The notes: generated by a model from the sequence alone, not told the origin. A stretch of 36,266 nucleotides of DNA from Ruminococcus sp. (GCA_017470535.1 JAFUYP010000074.1:1-36266); one strand, 5' to 3'; positions 27,417-36,103 are shown, numbered from the stretch's first letter. Numbers and translations: made by a program.

Positions 27417-27445
27417 AGTATATCATATTTTTGATAAAAATACAA
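27417..27445 (-). promoter_or_regulatory. promoter of the yhaM-SGNH operon
   Basis: On the minus strand TTGTAT (27445-27440) and TATACT (27422-27417) are separated by 17 bp. Confidence 0.7.
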
Positions 27446-27454
27446 GTGCCGCAC

Positions 27455-27483
27455 TTGAAAAAAATGTCTAAGTGTGCTATAAT
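27455..27483 (+). promoter_or_regulatory. promoter of the diguanylate cyclase operon
   Basis: TTGAAA (27455-27460) and TATAAT (27478-27483) with a 17-bp spacer, almost back to back with the yhaM promoter. Confidence 0.85.
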
Positions 27484-27516
27484 AATATAAATATACATTA
27501 ATTCCGGAGAAAAGAC

Positions 27517-29019
27517 ATGAAAAATAAAGAACACTCACGTCCCAGTATAAAAAAAATACAGCATATCCAGACAGCTATGATAATAGGGTATGCCCTTATA
27601 GTTATACTGGCAGTCGCAGTTGTTTCGCAGCTGGCGGTCAGAAAGACGGATACTGTACTTAAATCCAAGGTCACATCGCTCACATCTTCGCTCGGCGTAC
27701 AGATGAAGCTCAATCTTGACAGCTATATCTCACGAATGGAAACTATTGCGACCCTTGCGTTCGGTGAACCAAGCTCATACACCTATGATGCCACCGACCC
27801 GAACAATGATGAATTTGAAGCTATCAATACCGAAAAGCTCATATCCGACAAGCTGTACAGCCTGTGTATCATGGAAAACTTCGTAGACTACGGCATAGTG
27901 TATCGCAACAACCGTACAGTCGGCAAGATCTCAAATGCAACGTCGTCTTTGTTCGGTGAGAATATCTATTCAGAGCTTAGCTCCATGATAACACGCACAA
28001 GGACTAATGACGGCTGGGCAACAGGGTATGGCAATGACTTTAGGCACATCTACTATGTCAAGAAGGTACACGAGAATGCGCTTATCGTAATATCCTTCTA
28101 TGCAAACGAGCTTGACTCGGTATTTGACAACCCCGAAACACTCAGCGACATGGAGATAGAGCTTGTCAATCAGGACTACAATATCCTCTATTCCAAGAGC
28201 GGCAGCGAGGTAGGCGACAGGCTGTCAGATGATATCATAGACAGGATAAAGGGCAGAGGCTCGGCTACGATCATGGACGATGAATACCTTATATCGGTAA
28301 ACACCTGCGATGACTGGTATGTGGTATGCTCTATCCCGACGGCACTTATACTGAGCGAAAAAAACGAGATGAAGTTTTTCATATACTTAGCAGCAGTCAT
28401 TGCTGCGGCTGCGGCTGTCGTTATCGGGTGGATATTATCCTACCGCATAACAAAGCCCGTAAAGCAGACAGTCACAAATCTTGATACAAAGGCAAGGATA
28501 GACCAGCTGACAGGTATATTCAACAAAAAGTCATTTGAGGAATACGCTCACGAACGGCTCGACAATGATGACAACACCTCAGCCTGCGCTATGGTGATAC
28601 TTGATATTGACGACTTCAAGTCGGTAAACGACACGCTCGGTCACGCCTTCGGTGACATAGTGCTTGCAAGAACGGGCAGTATGCTGAGAACGACCTTCTC
28701 CGGTGAGGACTACGTCGGCAGGATAGGCGGCGACGAATTCTGTGTGCTTGTAAATCACACAGACGATGGTATGGACATAAAGGACTATGTAAGGGGAAAA
28801 TGCGAGCAGCTCTGCCGGATGTTTGACAGCAACTACACCGGCGAGAATAATGATTACAAGGTGTCTGCGAGCATAGGCGCTGCATTCTCACCGCAGGACG
28901 GCAGGGGGTTTGATGATATGTATTCAGCCTGTGATAAGGCACTTTATATCTCAAAGCGCTCGGGCAAGGACACATACACGTTTTTTGAAAACATCTCCGA
29001 AAGCGAGGGAGCAAAGTGA
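27517..29019 (+). CDS. membrane-bound diguanylate cyclase (GGDEF)
   Basis: 500 residues. One transmembrane segment near 21-43 and another near 286-308 bracket a 240-residue extracytoplasmic domain of Cache-like size. The C-terminal domain (about 325-490) contains DQLTGIFNK, DDFKSVNDTLGHAFGD and the intact active site GGDEF at residues 404-408, so it should make c-di-GMP from two GTP. The RXXD inhibitory site expected five residues before GGDEF is absent (SGED there), so product inhibition is probably weak. No HAMP domain is obvious. Its stop overlaps the start of the following lipoprotein gene, so the two are translationally coupled. Confidence 0.92.
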   Translation: MKNKEHSRPSIKKIQHIQTAMIIGYALIVILAVAVVSQLAVRKTDTVLKSKVTSLTSSLGVQMKLNLDSYISRMETIATLAFGEPSSYTYDATDPNNDEFEAINTEKLISDKLYSLCIMENFVDYGIVYRNNRTVGKISNATSSLFGENIYSELSSMITRTRTNDGWATGYGNDFRHIYYVKKVHENALIVISFYANELDSVFDNPETLSDMEIELVNQDYNILYSKSGSEVGDRLSDDIIDRIKGRGSATIMDDEYLISVNTCDDWYVVCSIPTALILSEKNEMKFFIYLAAVIAAAAAVVIGWILSYRITKPVKQTVTNLDTKARIDQLTGIFNKKSFEEYAHERLDNDDNTSACAMVILDIDDFKSVNDTLGHAFGDIVLARTGSMLRTTFSGEDYVGRIGGDEFCVLVNHTDDGMDIKDYVRGKCEQLCRMFDSNYTGENNDYKVSASIGAAFSPQDGRGFDDMYSACDKALYISKRSGKDTYTFFENISESEGAK

Positions 29020-30284
29020 TAAAAAGAATCGCAGCACTCACGGCGGCTGTCCTGACAGGGCTTTTATGCTCCTGCGGCGAGCAGTCGGTCGTTGAATCAC
29101 AGACAGAGCAGGTGACTATCACTCTGTCATGGTGGGGCAACGATGCAAGAAACGAATATACACTTAAAGCTGTCAAGCGCTTTGAAGAGGCTCACCCCGA
29201 GATAAAGGTAAAATGCTCATACTCCGAATGGTCGGGGTACGAAGCAAGAAGCAGGGTGCAGATGTTCTCCGGCACGGAGGCTGACGTTATGCAGATAAAT
29301 GTCGGCTGGCTGAGCGAATACTCCCCTGACGGCTCAGGGTACTATGACCTTGACAAGCTGTCTGATACGGTCGATCTGTCAAATTTCAGTGACGATATGC
29401 TCGAATACGGCAGGAGGGGCGAGCCGGAAAGCACGCTCAATGCCGTCCCGATAGCTATGAACGCACAGACTGTCTATATAAACAAGACTATCTATGACAA
29501 GTACGGGCTTGATGTGCCGACACATTGGGAGGACTTCTTTGAAGCCGCAAAGGTCATGAGCAAGGACGGCGTGTATCCGCTTGCGGCGGCTGACAAGCCT
29601 ATGTGGCTCTACTGTGTCGCATACGGCGAGCAGGTGAGCGGCAAGAAGTTCTTTGACAAGGAGGGCTTGATGACATTCACAGCGGACGACTTTAAGGTGA
29701 TGATAGATTTCTATAACAGACTTGTCAAAGAAAAGGTTTCCCCAAAGCTGGAGGACTATCAGAATTTCAACATCGACAACGGCGTGTATGCAGGCGTAGT
29801 CGGCTGGGTGAGCGATGCACAGAACTTTATGTCAAAAGCCATAAACGCCGGCAATGAGATAGTGCCTGCGCCGTATACGGCGTTTGAGGGTATGCAAAAC
29901 GGCGAGGGCTGGTACGAAAAGCCTGCTACGCTGTATGCTGTGAGCAAGAACACAGAGCATCCGAAGGAAGCAGGTATACTGCTTGACTTTATGTTAAACA
30001 GTCACGAATGGGCAGAGCTTCAGGGCGTTGAAAAGGGTATACCTGTAAGCAGCTCCGCAAGACAGTACCTTGATGAGATAGGCAAGCTCAGCGGCTTGCA
30101 GTATGAAGCGTCACTGGTAATGGAGGAAAACGAGTATATCTCTCCTATGGATTCGACGATAGAGAATTCAGACCTCTACCAGCATTTCTTTGAAGCGTGC
30201 AACCTTGTACTTTTTGACAAGGAGACCTCCGACAAGGCAGCAAAAGATCTGTACGCCCTCTACATTGAGGACTATCCCGTATGA
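29016..30284 (+). CDS. family 1 extracellular solute-binding lipoprotein
   Basis: 422 residues. The GTG at 29016 overlaps the cyclase stop codon (GTGA) and has GAGGGAG upstream. The signal MIKRIAALTAAVLTGLL ends in a lipobox with Cys20 as the likely lipidated residue. The mature part has the sugar-binding MalE/UgpB pattern: TLSWWGNDARNEY, RFEEAHPEIKV, ADVMQINVGWLSEY, VPTHWEDFFEAAKV and MLNSHEWAELQGV. Such proteins normally feed an ABC importer, but no permease or ATPase gene is next to it. Coupling to the cyclase suggests it presents a ligand to the sensor domain. Confidence 0.9.
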   Translation: MIKRIAALTAAVLTGLLCSCGEQSVVESQTEQVTITLSWWGNDARNEYTLKAVKRFEEAHPEIKVKCSYSEWSGYEARSRVQMFSGTEADVMQINVGWLSEYSPDGSGYYDLDKLSDTVDLSNFSDDMLEYGRRGEPESTLNAVPIAMNAQTVYINKTIYDKYGLDVPTHWEDFFEAAKVMSKDGVYPLAAADKPMWLYCVAYGEQVSGKKFFDKEGLMTFTADDFKVMIDFYNRLVKEKVSPKLEDYQNFNIDNGVYAGVVGWVSDAQNFMSKAINAGNEIVPAPYTAFEGMQNGEGWYEKPATLYAVSKNTEHPKEAGILLDFMLNSHEWAELQGVEKGIPVSSSARQYLDEIGKLSGLQYEASLVMEENEYISPMDSTIENSDLYQHFFEACNLVLFDKETSDKAAKDLYALYIEDYPV

Positions 30285-30291
30285 TATAGAC

Positions 30292-30321
30292 AACACCCCG
30301 CTGCGTTTACAGCGGGGTGTT
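30292..30321 (+). terminator. terminator of the cyclase-lipoprotein operon
   Basis: AACACCCCGCTG (30292-30303) and CAGCGGGGTGTT (30310-30321) form a perfect 12-bp stem with a 6-nt loop, followed by ATTATA. The T-run is short. Confidence 0.8.
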
Positions 30322-30373
30322 ATTATACCCTATCCTCTTTTGCAAAAAAGTCGGAGGGCAGGGGCATCTTGCC

Positions 30374-30886
30374 TTAATCTTTCGGCGGTCTTATCCTCTT
30401 TATAACAAGCAGCGCACACGTTCCTGTGAATGCTCCGGCTATGCTGCCTGCAAACAGCAGATACGGCAGATAGCTTATCACGGCAGTGGTGTTCATCACA
30501 AACACCGCTGCTATTATCTGCCCGATGTTGTGCAGTGCTGCACCTATCACACTTGCAGGCACTATCATGCTCACATCACTTATCCTGCTTATAAGTATCA
30601 TGCCCAGCAGACATAAGACCCCTCCGCTGAAGCTGAATATAAGTGCGGTGACATTGCCGGAAAACAGCGACCCTATCAGCACCCTGACAGTAAATACCAG
30701 CGCTGCCTCCTGCGGCTTGTAATTATATACCGCATAGACCGTTATGATATTTGCAAGCCCGAGCTTTACGCCCGGAACAGGTACTATCGGCGGCAGCTGC
30801 ATCTCTATCACGAACATTATCAGCGATACGGCAGTAAGCAAAGACAGCTCAGTGAGCCTTTTAATATCAGGCTTACGTTCTGGCAT
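30374..30886 (-). CDS. Gx transporter family membrane protein (Hpre_diP_synt_I type)
   Basis: About 170 residues with five or six hydrophobic segments (LTAVSLIMFVIEM; LGLANIITVYAVY; AALVFTVRVLIGSLF; ALIFSFSGGVLCLLGMILI; PASVIGAALHNIGQIIAAVF; YLLFAGSIAGAFTG). The motifs PGVKLGLANI and GAALHNIGQ are typical of the family once called heptaprenyl diphosphate synthase component I, now thought to be small-molecule transporters resembling ECF S-components. It overlaps the end of the NusG-II gene by 14 bp. The ATG at 30886 is used; GTG codons at 30895 and 30898 are alternatives. Substrate unknown. Confidence 0.85.
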   Translation of the reverse strand: MPERKPDIKRLTELSLLTAVSLIMFVIEMQLPPIVPVPGVKLGLANIITVYAVYNYKPQEAALVFTVRVLIGSLFSGNVTALIFSFSGGVLCLLGMILISRISDVSMIVPASVIGAALHNIGQIIAAVFVMNTTAVISYLPYLLFAGSIAGAFTGTCALLVIKRIRPPKD

Positions 30887-31238
30887 CAAGCTCACCACCG
30901 CCTTCCTTGTATCTTATTATCAGCTTGTTGGGCAGACAGACTATCGGCACGCCGCTTTGTGACAGCCTGCCCATTTTCATACAGGTGTGGTCATAGCACT
31001 CGGCGTCGCTCACATAGACATCTGAGTTTTCTATTTTTATTATATTCTTCCTGCCGTCAAACTCCACCGTTATCTCACGGTCACTCTCATTTTCGATGTC
31101 AAGCTCATACAGCACTTTGCCGTCGCTTATTATCTCCACCGTTCTGCCGTCAGGCTTTTTATTATATAAATACACACTCAGCGCTCCGCTCACTAAAAAT
31201 ATCGCAGCGCTGATGATAATAAGAATCTTCTTTTTCAT
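30873..31238 (-). CDS. NusG domain II-containing membrane-anchored protein
   Basis: 121 residues: an N-terminal anchor (KKKILIIISAAIFLVSGALSVYLY) and an extracytoplasmic NusG domain II with AECYDHTCMKMGRLSQSG and IVCLPNKLII. Three cysteines in this part may form a disulfide or bind metal. This gene and the Gx gene are a recurrent pair in Clostridia, often near redox genes; function is not established. Its start is 28 bp after queF and no terminator intervenes, so it probably shares the que transcript. GAGGA is very close to the ATG, so the ribosome binding site is weak. Confidence 0.85.
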   Translation of the reverse strand: MKKKILIIISAAIFLVSGALSVYLYNKKPDGRTVEIISDGKVLYELDIENESDREITVEFDGRKNIIKIENSDVYVSDAECYDHTCMKMGRLSQSGVPIVCLPNKLIIRYKEGGGELDART

Positions 31239-31266
31239 GCGTCCTCATTTTCTATGTGGGAGGGGG

Positions 31267-31764
31267 CTATCTGTTGTTTATTTTTTCAGGGTACATATCA
31301 TGCTCTTTGAGCCTGTCCCATGCGACACCTTCCCATTTTGTGCCGGGCTTGCCGTAGTTGCAGTACGGGTCGATAGATATGCCGCCTCTCGGCAGGAACT
31401 TCCCCCATACCTCGATGTACCTCGGCTGCATAAGAGCGATAAGGTCGTTCATTATGATGTTTATGCAGTCCTCATGAAAGTCCCCGTGATTGCGAAAGCT
31501 CACAAGATATAATTTGAGCGACTTGCTCTCTACCATTTTTATGTCAGGCACATATGAAATGTATATCGTCGCATAATCAGGCTGCCCTGTTATCGGGCAA
31601 AGCGATGTAAACTCCGGACAGTTGAATTTCACAAAATAATCCCTGTCCGGGTGTTTGTTGTCAAAGCATTCCAGTATCTGCGGCGAGTAATCGTCCGGGT
31701 ATTCGGTGTGCTTTCCTAAGTGCGTTACACTTCCTAAGTTTTCCTGTGTTCTTCCGGTCATCAT
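31267..31764 (-). CDS. queF: preQ0 reductase (NADPH-dependent 7-cyano-7-deazaguanine reductase)
   Basis: 165-residue short-form (YkvM-type) QueF of the tunnelling fold. It reduces the nitrile of preQ0 to the amine of preQ1. The catalytic cysteine is C56 in [10 protein letters not shown] with D63, the substrate glutamate is E98 in GDFHED, and ESKSLK is the NADPH-side motif. Start and stop overlap queC (ATGA), with AAGGAG 7 nt upstream. Its product preQ1 is the likely ligand of the leader of this operon. Confidence 0.96.
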   Translation of the reverse strand: MMTGRTQENLGSVTHLGKHTEYPDDYSPQILECFDNKHPDRDYFVKFNCPEFTSLCPITGQPDYATIYISYVPDIKMVESKSLKLYLVSFRNHGDFHEDCINIIMNDLIALMQPRYIEVWGKFLPRGGISIDPYCNYGKPGTKWEGVAWDRLKEHDMYPEKINNR

Positions 31765-32453
31765 CCTATCTCCTTTATCAATGGATCGGCTATCCCGTTA
31801 GCTTTAAAAGCCGCAGCCCTGTCGATGCAGGTGCCGCATTTTCCGCAGGGCTTTTCGCCGCCCTCGTAGCAGCTCCATGTCATCTCGTAGGGAACATCAA
31901 GCTCCAGACCCTTTTTAACGACTGCCGCCTTGTTTATGCCGATAAACGGCGCTGTGAGGGTCAGCTGTCCGCCCGTGCCTGTGCTTATCGCCGTCATCAT
32001 GGCGTTGTTGAACTCAGGCGAGCAGTCGGGGTAGGCATTATGCGCCGCATCATCGCTGTGTGCGCCGTAAATTATCTCGTCATACCCTCTTGACAGAGCG
32101 ATAGCTGCGGCGTTTGCTAAGAACAGACCGTTGCGAAACGGCACATATGTCGATACCGGCTTGCCGTCAGCGCCGTCCTGCTGCTGTTTGTAGCTGCCTG
32201 TGGGTATGTCCTTTTCGCTTGACTGTAAAAGCGAGCAGTCAGACCCCTCGAAAACCGTAGATACATCAATGAATATCGGCTCTATCCCGTAGTGTGCAGT
32301 AACAGACTTAGCGCTTTGCATTTCCTTTGAATGCTTCTGCCCGTAGCTTATCACAAGAGCGCCTACGTTTTCACTGCCGTATTTATTTACTGCAAGTGCG
32401 AGAGCCGTCGTGCTGTCAAGTCCGCCGCTCAATAATACAAGTGCTTTTTTCAT
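31761..32453 (-). CDS. queC: 7-cyano-7-deazaguanine synthase
   Basis: 230-residue PP-loop enzyme that converts 7-carboxy-7-deazaguanine to preQ0 using ATP and ammonia. The ATP loop is [10 protein letters not shown] at residues 9-18. The zinc-binding cysteines lie in [16 protein letters not shown] near the C-terminus. GGGAGAG precedes the ATG. It lies 15 bp downstream of folE and overlaps queF. Confidence 0.96.
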   Translation of the reverse strand: MKKALVLLSGGLDSTTALALAVNKYGSENVGALVISYGQKHSKEMQSAKSVTAHYGIEPIFIDVSTVFEGSDCSLLQSSEKDIPTGSYKQQQDGADGKPVSTYVPFRNGLFLANAAAIALSRGYDEIIYGAHSDDAAHNAYPDCSPEFNNAMMTAISTGTGGQLTLTAPFIGINKAAVVKKGLELDVPYEMTWSCYEGGEKPCGKCGTCIDRAAAFKANGIADPLIKEIG

Positions 32454-32468
32454 AATACTCTCTCCCGA

Positions 32469-33029
32469 TCAGTCAAGTGATCTTTTTAGCTCTTTGTCAG
32501 TTTTGAATACGCCTAAGTATGTGCGTGTCTCAGTTCTTGCGGCAGAGTTTTTGATGCCCCTTGCCGTCATGCAGCTGTGCGAGCCGACTATCTTTACCCC
32601 CACATCGGGAGTGCCGGCGGCTTCGCTTATTATCTCGGCGATGTCACGCCCCAGCCGCTCCTGAAGCTGCAATCTCTTTGCTGCCATTTCGCATATCCTT
32701 GCGATCTTTGAAAGCCCCAGCACCCTGCCTCTCGGTATGTAGCCCACATTCACCGTCATATCATACATAAGCGACATATGATGCTCGCAGTAGCTGAAAA
32801 CCGTTATGTCCTTCATTATTACAGCATCGTCTGTATCAGAGTCGGGCGCTGAAAAGGTCTTGCCGAACATCACAGCTATGTCGTGATTTGTGTAGGCTGT
32901 ACCTTCAAGCACCTCTTCGAGCATATTCGCAACACGCAGGGGAGTTTCCTGCAAGCCCTCTCTCTCTGGGTCTTCGCCTATCGCTTCAAGCAAGCCCCTT
33001 ACATGATACATTATTTTTTCCTTATCCAT
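32469..33029 (-). CDS. folE: GTP cyclohydrolase I
   Basis: 186 residues. It converts GTP to 7,8-dihydroneopterin triphosphate, the shared precursor of folate and queuosine; the setting here assigns it to the queuosine route. Zinc ligands are in YCEHHMS and GSHSCMTARG, so it is the zinc-dependent type IA enzyme. ETPLRVANM and RGRVLGLSKIAR are also conserved. The ATG at 33029 has AAGAGGTG just upstream and overlaps the queE stop region; a GTG at 33038 would lie within that ribosome binding site. Confidence 0.94.
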   Translation of the reverse strand: MDKEKIMYHVRGLLEAIGEDPEREGLQETPLRVANMLEEVLEGTAYTNHDIAVMFGKTFSAPDSDTDDAVIMKDITVFSYCEHHMSLMYDMTVNVGYIPRGRVLGLSKIARICEMAAKRLQLQERLGRDIAEIISEAAGTPDVGVKIVGSHSCMTARGIKNSAARTETRTYLGVFKTDKELKRSLD

Positions 33030-33030
33030 A

Positions 33031-33693
33031 TCAAACACCTCTTGCGTCGGGTGCCCAGATGTATTTATGCAGCTGTAACTGCAACCTGACGCCGTTCATT
33101 CTGTTATCTGTTATATACTTTACTATCTCCTTCGGGTCAAGCTGACCGAACACCGGGCTTATAAGCACACCGCACCTGTCTTTGAGTGAGTATCCCTTTA
33201 TTATCTCGCCTGCCCTTTCAAGATCACGAGTGTCAGAGCATACGAACTTCACCGAGTCGCCCTTTTTAAGATATTCATAATTCGATGTGAGCATTTTGCT
33301 CTCCATGCCGCTGCCGGGCAGCTTGTAGTCAAGGGTGAACACGGGTCTTTTCTCACCTTCTGCAAGCTCTGATATGTCCACACTTCCGTTAGTTTCTATC
33401 TCAACGCTTATGCCGCTGTCTATAAGCCTTTCGCAAAGCTCACCTATGTCCTTTTGCAGCAAAGGCTCACCGCCTGTGAGCGTCACGTTGGTGATACCTG
33501 TGCTTAAAACATAGCGCTCTATCTGCTCAGCGCTCATGTATTCGCATGGTGCGTCAGATGAATTTGCCCACATAGTATCGCAGTATCCGCAGGCAAGGCA
33601 GCACCCTCTGAACCTTATAAACACCGCAGGCTCGCCGGCTCTGAGCCCCTCGCCGTTTATGCTCACAAATTTCTCCACGACCTCAAAGCTCAT
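33031..33693 (-). CDS. queE: 7-carboxy-7-deazaguanine synthase (radical SAM)
   Basis: 220-residue radical SAM enzyme that contracts the pterin ring of 6-carboxytetrahydropterin to form 7-carboxy-7-deazaguanine. The cluster motif CX3CX2C is C31, C35, C38. The N-terminal SINGEG and the TLTGGEPLLQ motif, which binds SAM, are both intact. An ATGA overlap with queD indicates coupling. Confidence 0.95.
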   Translation of the reverse strand: MSFEVVEKFVSINGEGLRAGEPAVFIRFRGCCLACGYCDTMWANSSDAPCEYMSAEQIERYVLSTGITNVTLTGGEPLLQKDIGELCERLIDSGISVEIETNGSVDISELAEGEKRPVFTLDYKLPGSGMESKMLTSNYEYLKKGDSVKFVCSDTRDLERAGEIIKGYSLKDRCGVLISPVFGQLDPKEIVKYITDNRMNGVRLQLQLHKYIWAPDARGV

Positions 33694-34115
33694 TTTTCCA
33701 CCTCGTATACAGCGCAGTTGTCCTTGGTCTCATAAACCGTCACCGAGCTTACCGGCAGTCCGTTTTGTGTGAGCCTGTCTGAAATATATCTTGCAAAATT
33801 CTCCGCCGTCGGGCGAAACGCCACCGCTGTCAGCTTAAAGCCCTCGCTTTCAAGTGCCGCTACGGTAGTATCCCGAAGCGACCCTGTCTCATAAATAAAT
33901 GTGTGGTCAAGGCTGTCGGCGATGCTCCTGACCAGCTTTTTAAGCTCGCTAAAATCTATCAGCATACCACGCTCCTGCCCGGAGGAGATAAGCTCCTCGC
34001 CCGAGACAGTCACCTCGATGTTCCATGTATGCCCGTGGATATTTGCACACTTGCCGTCATAGCCTGCCAGAAAATGTGCGCTGTCAAATGATGCGTTTGT
34101 TTTTAGTTTATACAT
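33690..34115 (-). CDS. queD: 6-carboxy-5,6,7,8-tetrahydropterin synthase
   Basis: 141-residue member of the PTPS fold. It converts dihydroneopterin triphosphate to 6-carboxytetrahydropterin. The zinc histidines are H14 (DSAHF), H27 and H29 (HGH) and the catalytic cysteine is C23, as in QueD. The ATG at 34115 follows GGGAG at about 7 nt. The longer open frame upstream would run through the leader terminator and is rejected as the start. It is the first gene of the operon. Confidence 0.93.
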   Translation of the reverse strand: MYKLKTNASFDSAHFLAGYDGKCANIHGHTWNIEVTVSGEELISSGQERGMLIDFSELKKLVRSIADSLDHTFIYETGSLRDTTVAALESEGFKLTAVAFRPTAENFARYISDRLTQNGLPVSSVTVYETKDNCAVYEVEK

Positions 34116-34130
34116 TTTTCTCTCCCGAAT

Positions 34131-34155
34131 AAAAAACGTCTGCAAAAAGCAGACG
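34131..34155 (-). terminator. leader terminator before queD
   Basis: On the minus strand CGTCTGC-TTTTT-GCAGACG (34155-34137) is a perfect 7-bp stem followed by six T (34136-34131), placed between the promoter and the queD ribosome binding site. Its position shows attenuation of the que operon. Confidence 0.9.
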
Positions 34156-34205
34156 CATGGCAACAGGGCACACCGACCCTGTCGGCTGCCCTGAAAGTAT
34201 CAAAA

Positions 34206-34253
34206 GTCTGCCCTGGTTTTGTTTAACGACAGGATGGCGCAAACGAACTGTCG
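34206..34253 (-). promoter_or_regulatory. candidate preQ1 riboswitch aptamer (class I-like)
   Basis: On the minus strand a stem CGACAG (34253-34248)/CTGTCG (34232-34227) encloses TTCGTTTGCGCCATC and is followed by the A-rich tail TTAAACAAAACCAGG. This layout and tail resemble the class I preQ1 aptamer, whose T. tengcongensis member has TTAACAAAACAAGG after its stem. A pseudoknot GTTTGC (34244-34239) with GCAGAC (34211-34206) is possible, though its connecting loop is longer than usual. Position before queD-queE-folE-queC-queF strongly supports preQ1 sensing. The exact class is uncertain; class III is also known from this bacterial family. Confidence 0.68.
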
Positions 34254-34259
34254 GTGAAT

Positions 34260-34288
34260 ATTATAGCACATTTCAAAACGTTTGTAAA
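34260..34288 (-). promoter_or_regulatory. promoter of the que operon
   Basis: On the minus strand TTTACA (34288-34283) and TATAAT (34265-34260) with a 17-bp spacer. Transcription should begin near 34253, directly at the first stem of the aptamer. Confidence 0.85.
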
Positions 34289-34349
34289 GGGGAAATTGTA
34301 AATTTTTTGACCGGCTCCGGGCAAGACTGCGTTTAAGGGACGTTTGCAC

Positions 34350-34378
34350 TTGAAATGTTCATAAATATGTGTTATAAT
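34350..34378 (+). promoter_or_regulatory. promoter of the small membrane protein-proS operon
   Basis: TTGAAA (34350-34355) and TATAAT (34373-34378) with a 17-bp spacer, divergent from the que promoter. Confidence 0.82.
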
Positions 34379-34407
34379 AACAAGGTTAATGGATCAGGAG
34401 GTGGGGT

Positions 34408-34689
34408 ATGGATAACGAAACAGTTGAGCTTATTATAAAATTTGCGGTGAAGGCTGTCGTTATCATGGCAGCGATAGGGCTTATGGCTGTGATAACTCCA
34501 AAGCTCGCACGGCTCATAGAAAAGCGTCACCCCGGCATAAATGACCAAAAAGAGCCTGAAGATGACGGTGTAAAGGGCGTTTATGACAAGCAATCGTCGA
34601 AATATGATCTTAACTACAAGATCTACAATACTGATATTTATGGAGTTGATTTTAAACATGGCAAAAAAAGGAAACAAGATGGTGAATGA
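34408..34689 (+). CDS. small membrane protein upstream of proS, function unknown
   Basis: 93 residues: one transmembrane helix (about 9-29, [21 protein letters not shown]) followed by a hydrophilic, charged tail. AGGAGG precedes the ATG and a clear promoter lies upstream, so it is probably expressed. Its 3' end overlaps the proS start by 32 bp in another frame, suggesting coupling. I do not recognise a family. Confidence 0.7.
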   Translation: MDNETVELIIKFAVKAVVIMAAIGLMAVITPKLARLIEKRHPGINDQKEPEDDGVKGVYDKQSSKYDLNYKIYNTDIYGVDFKHGKKRKQDGE

Positions 34690-36103
34690 CATCACCTCAA
34701 TGGACGTTGATTTTGCAAAGTGGTACACTGACATATGCAAAAAGGCAGAGCTTGTTGAGTATACAAGCGTAAAGGGCTGTATGGTCATTCGCCCCTACGG
34801 CTATGCTATCTGGGAGAACATACAGCACATACTGGACACTATGTTCAAGGAAACAGGGCATGAAAATGTTTGTATGCCTATGTTCATACCCGAGAGCCTT
34901 TTGCAGAAGGAGAAGGATCACGGTGAGGGGTTTGCGCCCGAGGTCGCATGGGTGACTTACGGCGGTAACGAAAAGCTCGAGGACAGGCTTTGCGTGCGCC
35001 CGACGTCGGAAACACTTTTCTGTGAGCATTACAAGAATATAGTCCACTCCTACCGTGATCTGCCGAAGCTGTATAATCAGTGGGTGTCGGTCGTAAGGTG
35101 GGAAAAGACCACAAGACCGTTTTTAAGATCCCGTGAGTTTTTATGGCAGGAGGGTCACACCATTCACGAAACTGCCAGAGAGGCTGAGGAAGAAACAGAG
35201 AAGATGCTGGGCATCTATGCGAAGTTCTGCGAGGAAAGCCTTGCAATGCCGGTAGTAAAGGGCAGAAAGACCGACTCGGACAAGTTCGCAGGTGCTGAGG
35301 CTACATATGCGATAGAGGCTATGATGCACGACGGCAAGGCTTTGCAGGCAGGTACGTCGCATTATTTCGGCGACGGGTTCGCAAGGGCTTTTGATATACA
35401 GTTCACAAGCCGTGAGAACAAGCCCGAATACCCCCACCAGACATCATGGGGCGTTACGACAAGGCTCATCGGTGCGATAATAATGACGCACGGCGATGAT
35501 AACGGTCTTGTACTGCCGCCTGCTGTTGCACCCGTGCAGGTGATGATAGTGCCTGTGCAGCAGTTCAAGGAGGGCGTGCTTGAAAAGGCTGCCGAGATAG
35601 AAGCGCAGTTAAAGGCGCTGGGGATTCGTGTAAAGGTAGACGATTCGGACAACTCGCCCGGGTGGAAGTTTGCAGAGCATGAGATGAGGGGCGTGCCTGT
35701 CCGCATAGAGATAGGACCCAAGGACATAGAGAACGGTCAGTGCATAGCGGCTGTAAGATACAGCGGCGAAAAGCTCACACTCGCACTTGATGAGATGCCG
35801 CAGAAGGTCAGGGATCTTATCGAAAACGACATACCGAAGGGTATGTTTGAAAAGGCACTTGAAAACCGCAAAAACAGGACATTTGCCTGCAAGACTATTG
35901 ACGAGATGAAGGCAGCACTTGAAAAAGAGGACTGCTTTATCCACGCTATGTGGTGCGGCGACGAGGCCTGCGAGGACAAGGTCAAGGAAGAAACAGGTGC
36001 GGGTTCAAGATGTATACCGTTTGAGCAGGAGAATATTTCCGATGTATGCGTTTGCTGCGGCAAGCCTGCAAAGAAAATGGTGCTTTGGGGCAAGGCATAC
36101 TGA
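34658..36103 (+). CDS. proS: prolyl-tRNA synthetase, short (eukaryote/archaeal-like) type
   Basis: 481-residue class II aminoacyl-tRNA synthetase charging tRNA-Pro. The length and the absence of the editing insertion found in the long bacterial type mark the short form. [36 protein letters not shown] (motif 2) and [21 protein letters not shown] (motif 3) are present. The anticodon-binding domain follows ([11 protein letters not shown]), then the C-terminal zinc-type domain with C..C..C..C ending in KMVLWGKAY. The ATG at 34658 has GGAGT about 11 nt upstream and starts [16 protein letters not shown]; the ATG at 34679 is a possible alternative. Confidence 0.95.
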   Translation: MAKKGNKMVNDITSMDVDFAKWYTDICKKAELVEYTSVKGCMVIRPYGYAIWENIQHILDTMFKETGHENVCMPMFIPESLLQKEKDHGEGFAPEVAWVTYGGNEKLEDRLCVRPTSETLFCEHYKNIVHSYRDLPKLYNQWVSVVRWEKTTRPFLRSREFLWQEGHTIHETAREAEEETEKMLGIYAKFCEESLAMPVVKGRKTDSDKFAGAEATYAIEAMMHDGKALQAGTSHYFGDGFARAFDIQFTSRENKPEYPHQTSWGVTTRLIGAIIMTHGDDNGLVLPPAVAPVQVMIVPVQQFKEGVLEKAAEIEAQLKALGIRVKVDDSDNSPGWKFAEHEMRGVPVRIEIGPKDIENGQCIAAVRYSGEKLTLALDEMPQKVRDLIENDIPKGMFEKALENRKNRTFACKTIDEMKAALEKEDCFIHAMWCGDEACEDKVKEETGAGSRCIPFEQENISDVCVCCGKPAKKMVLWGKAY

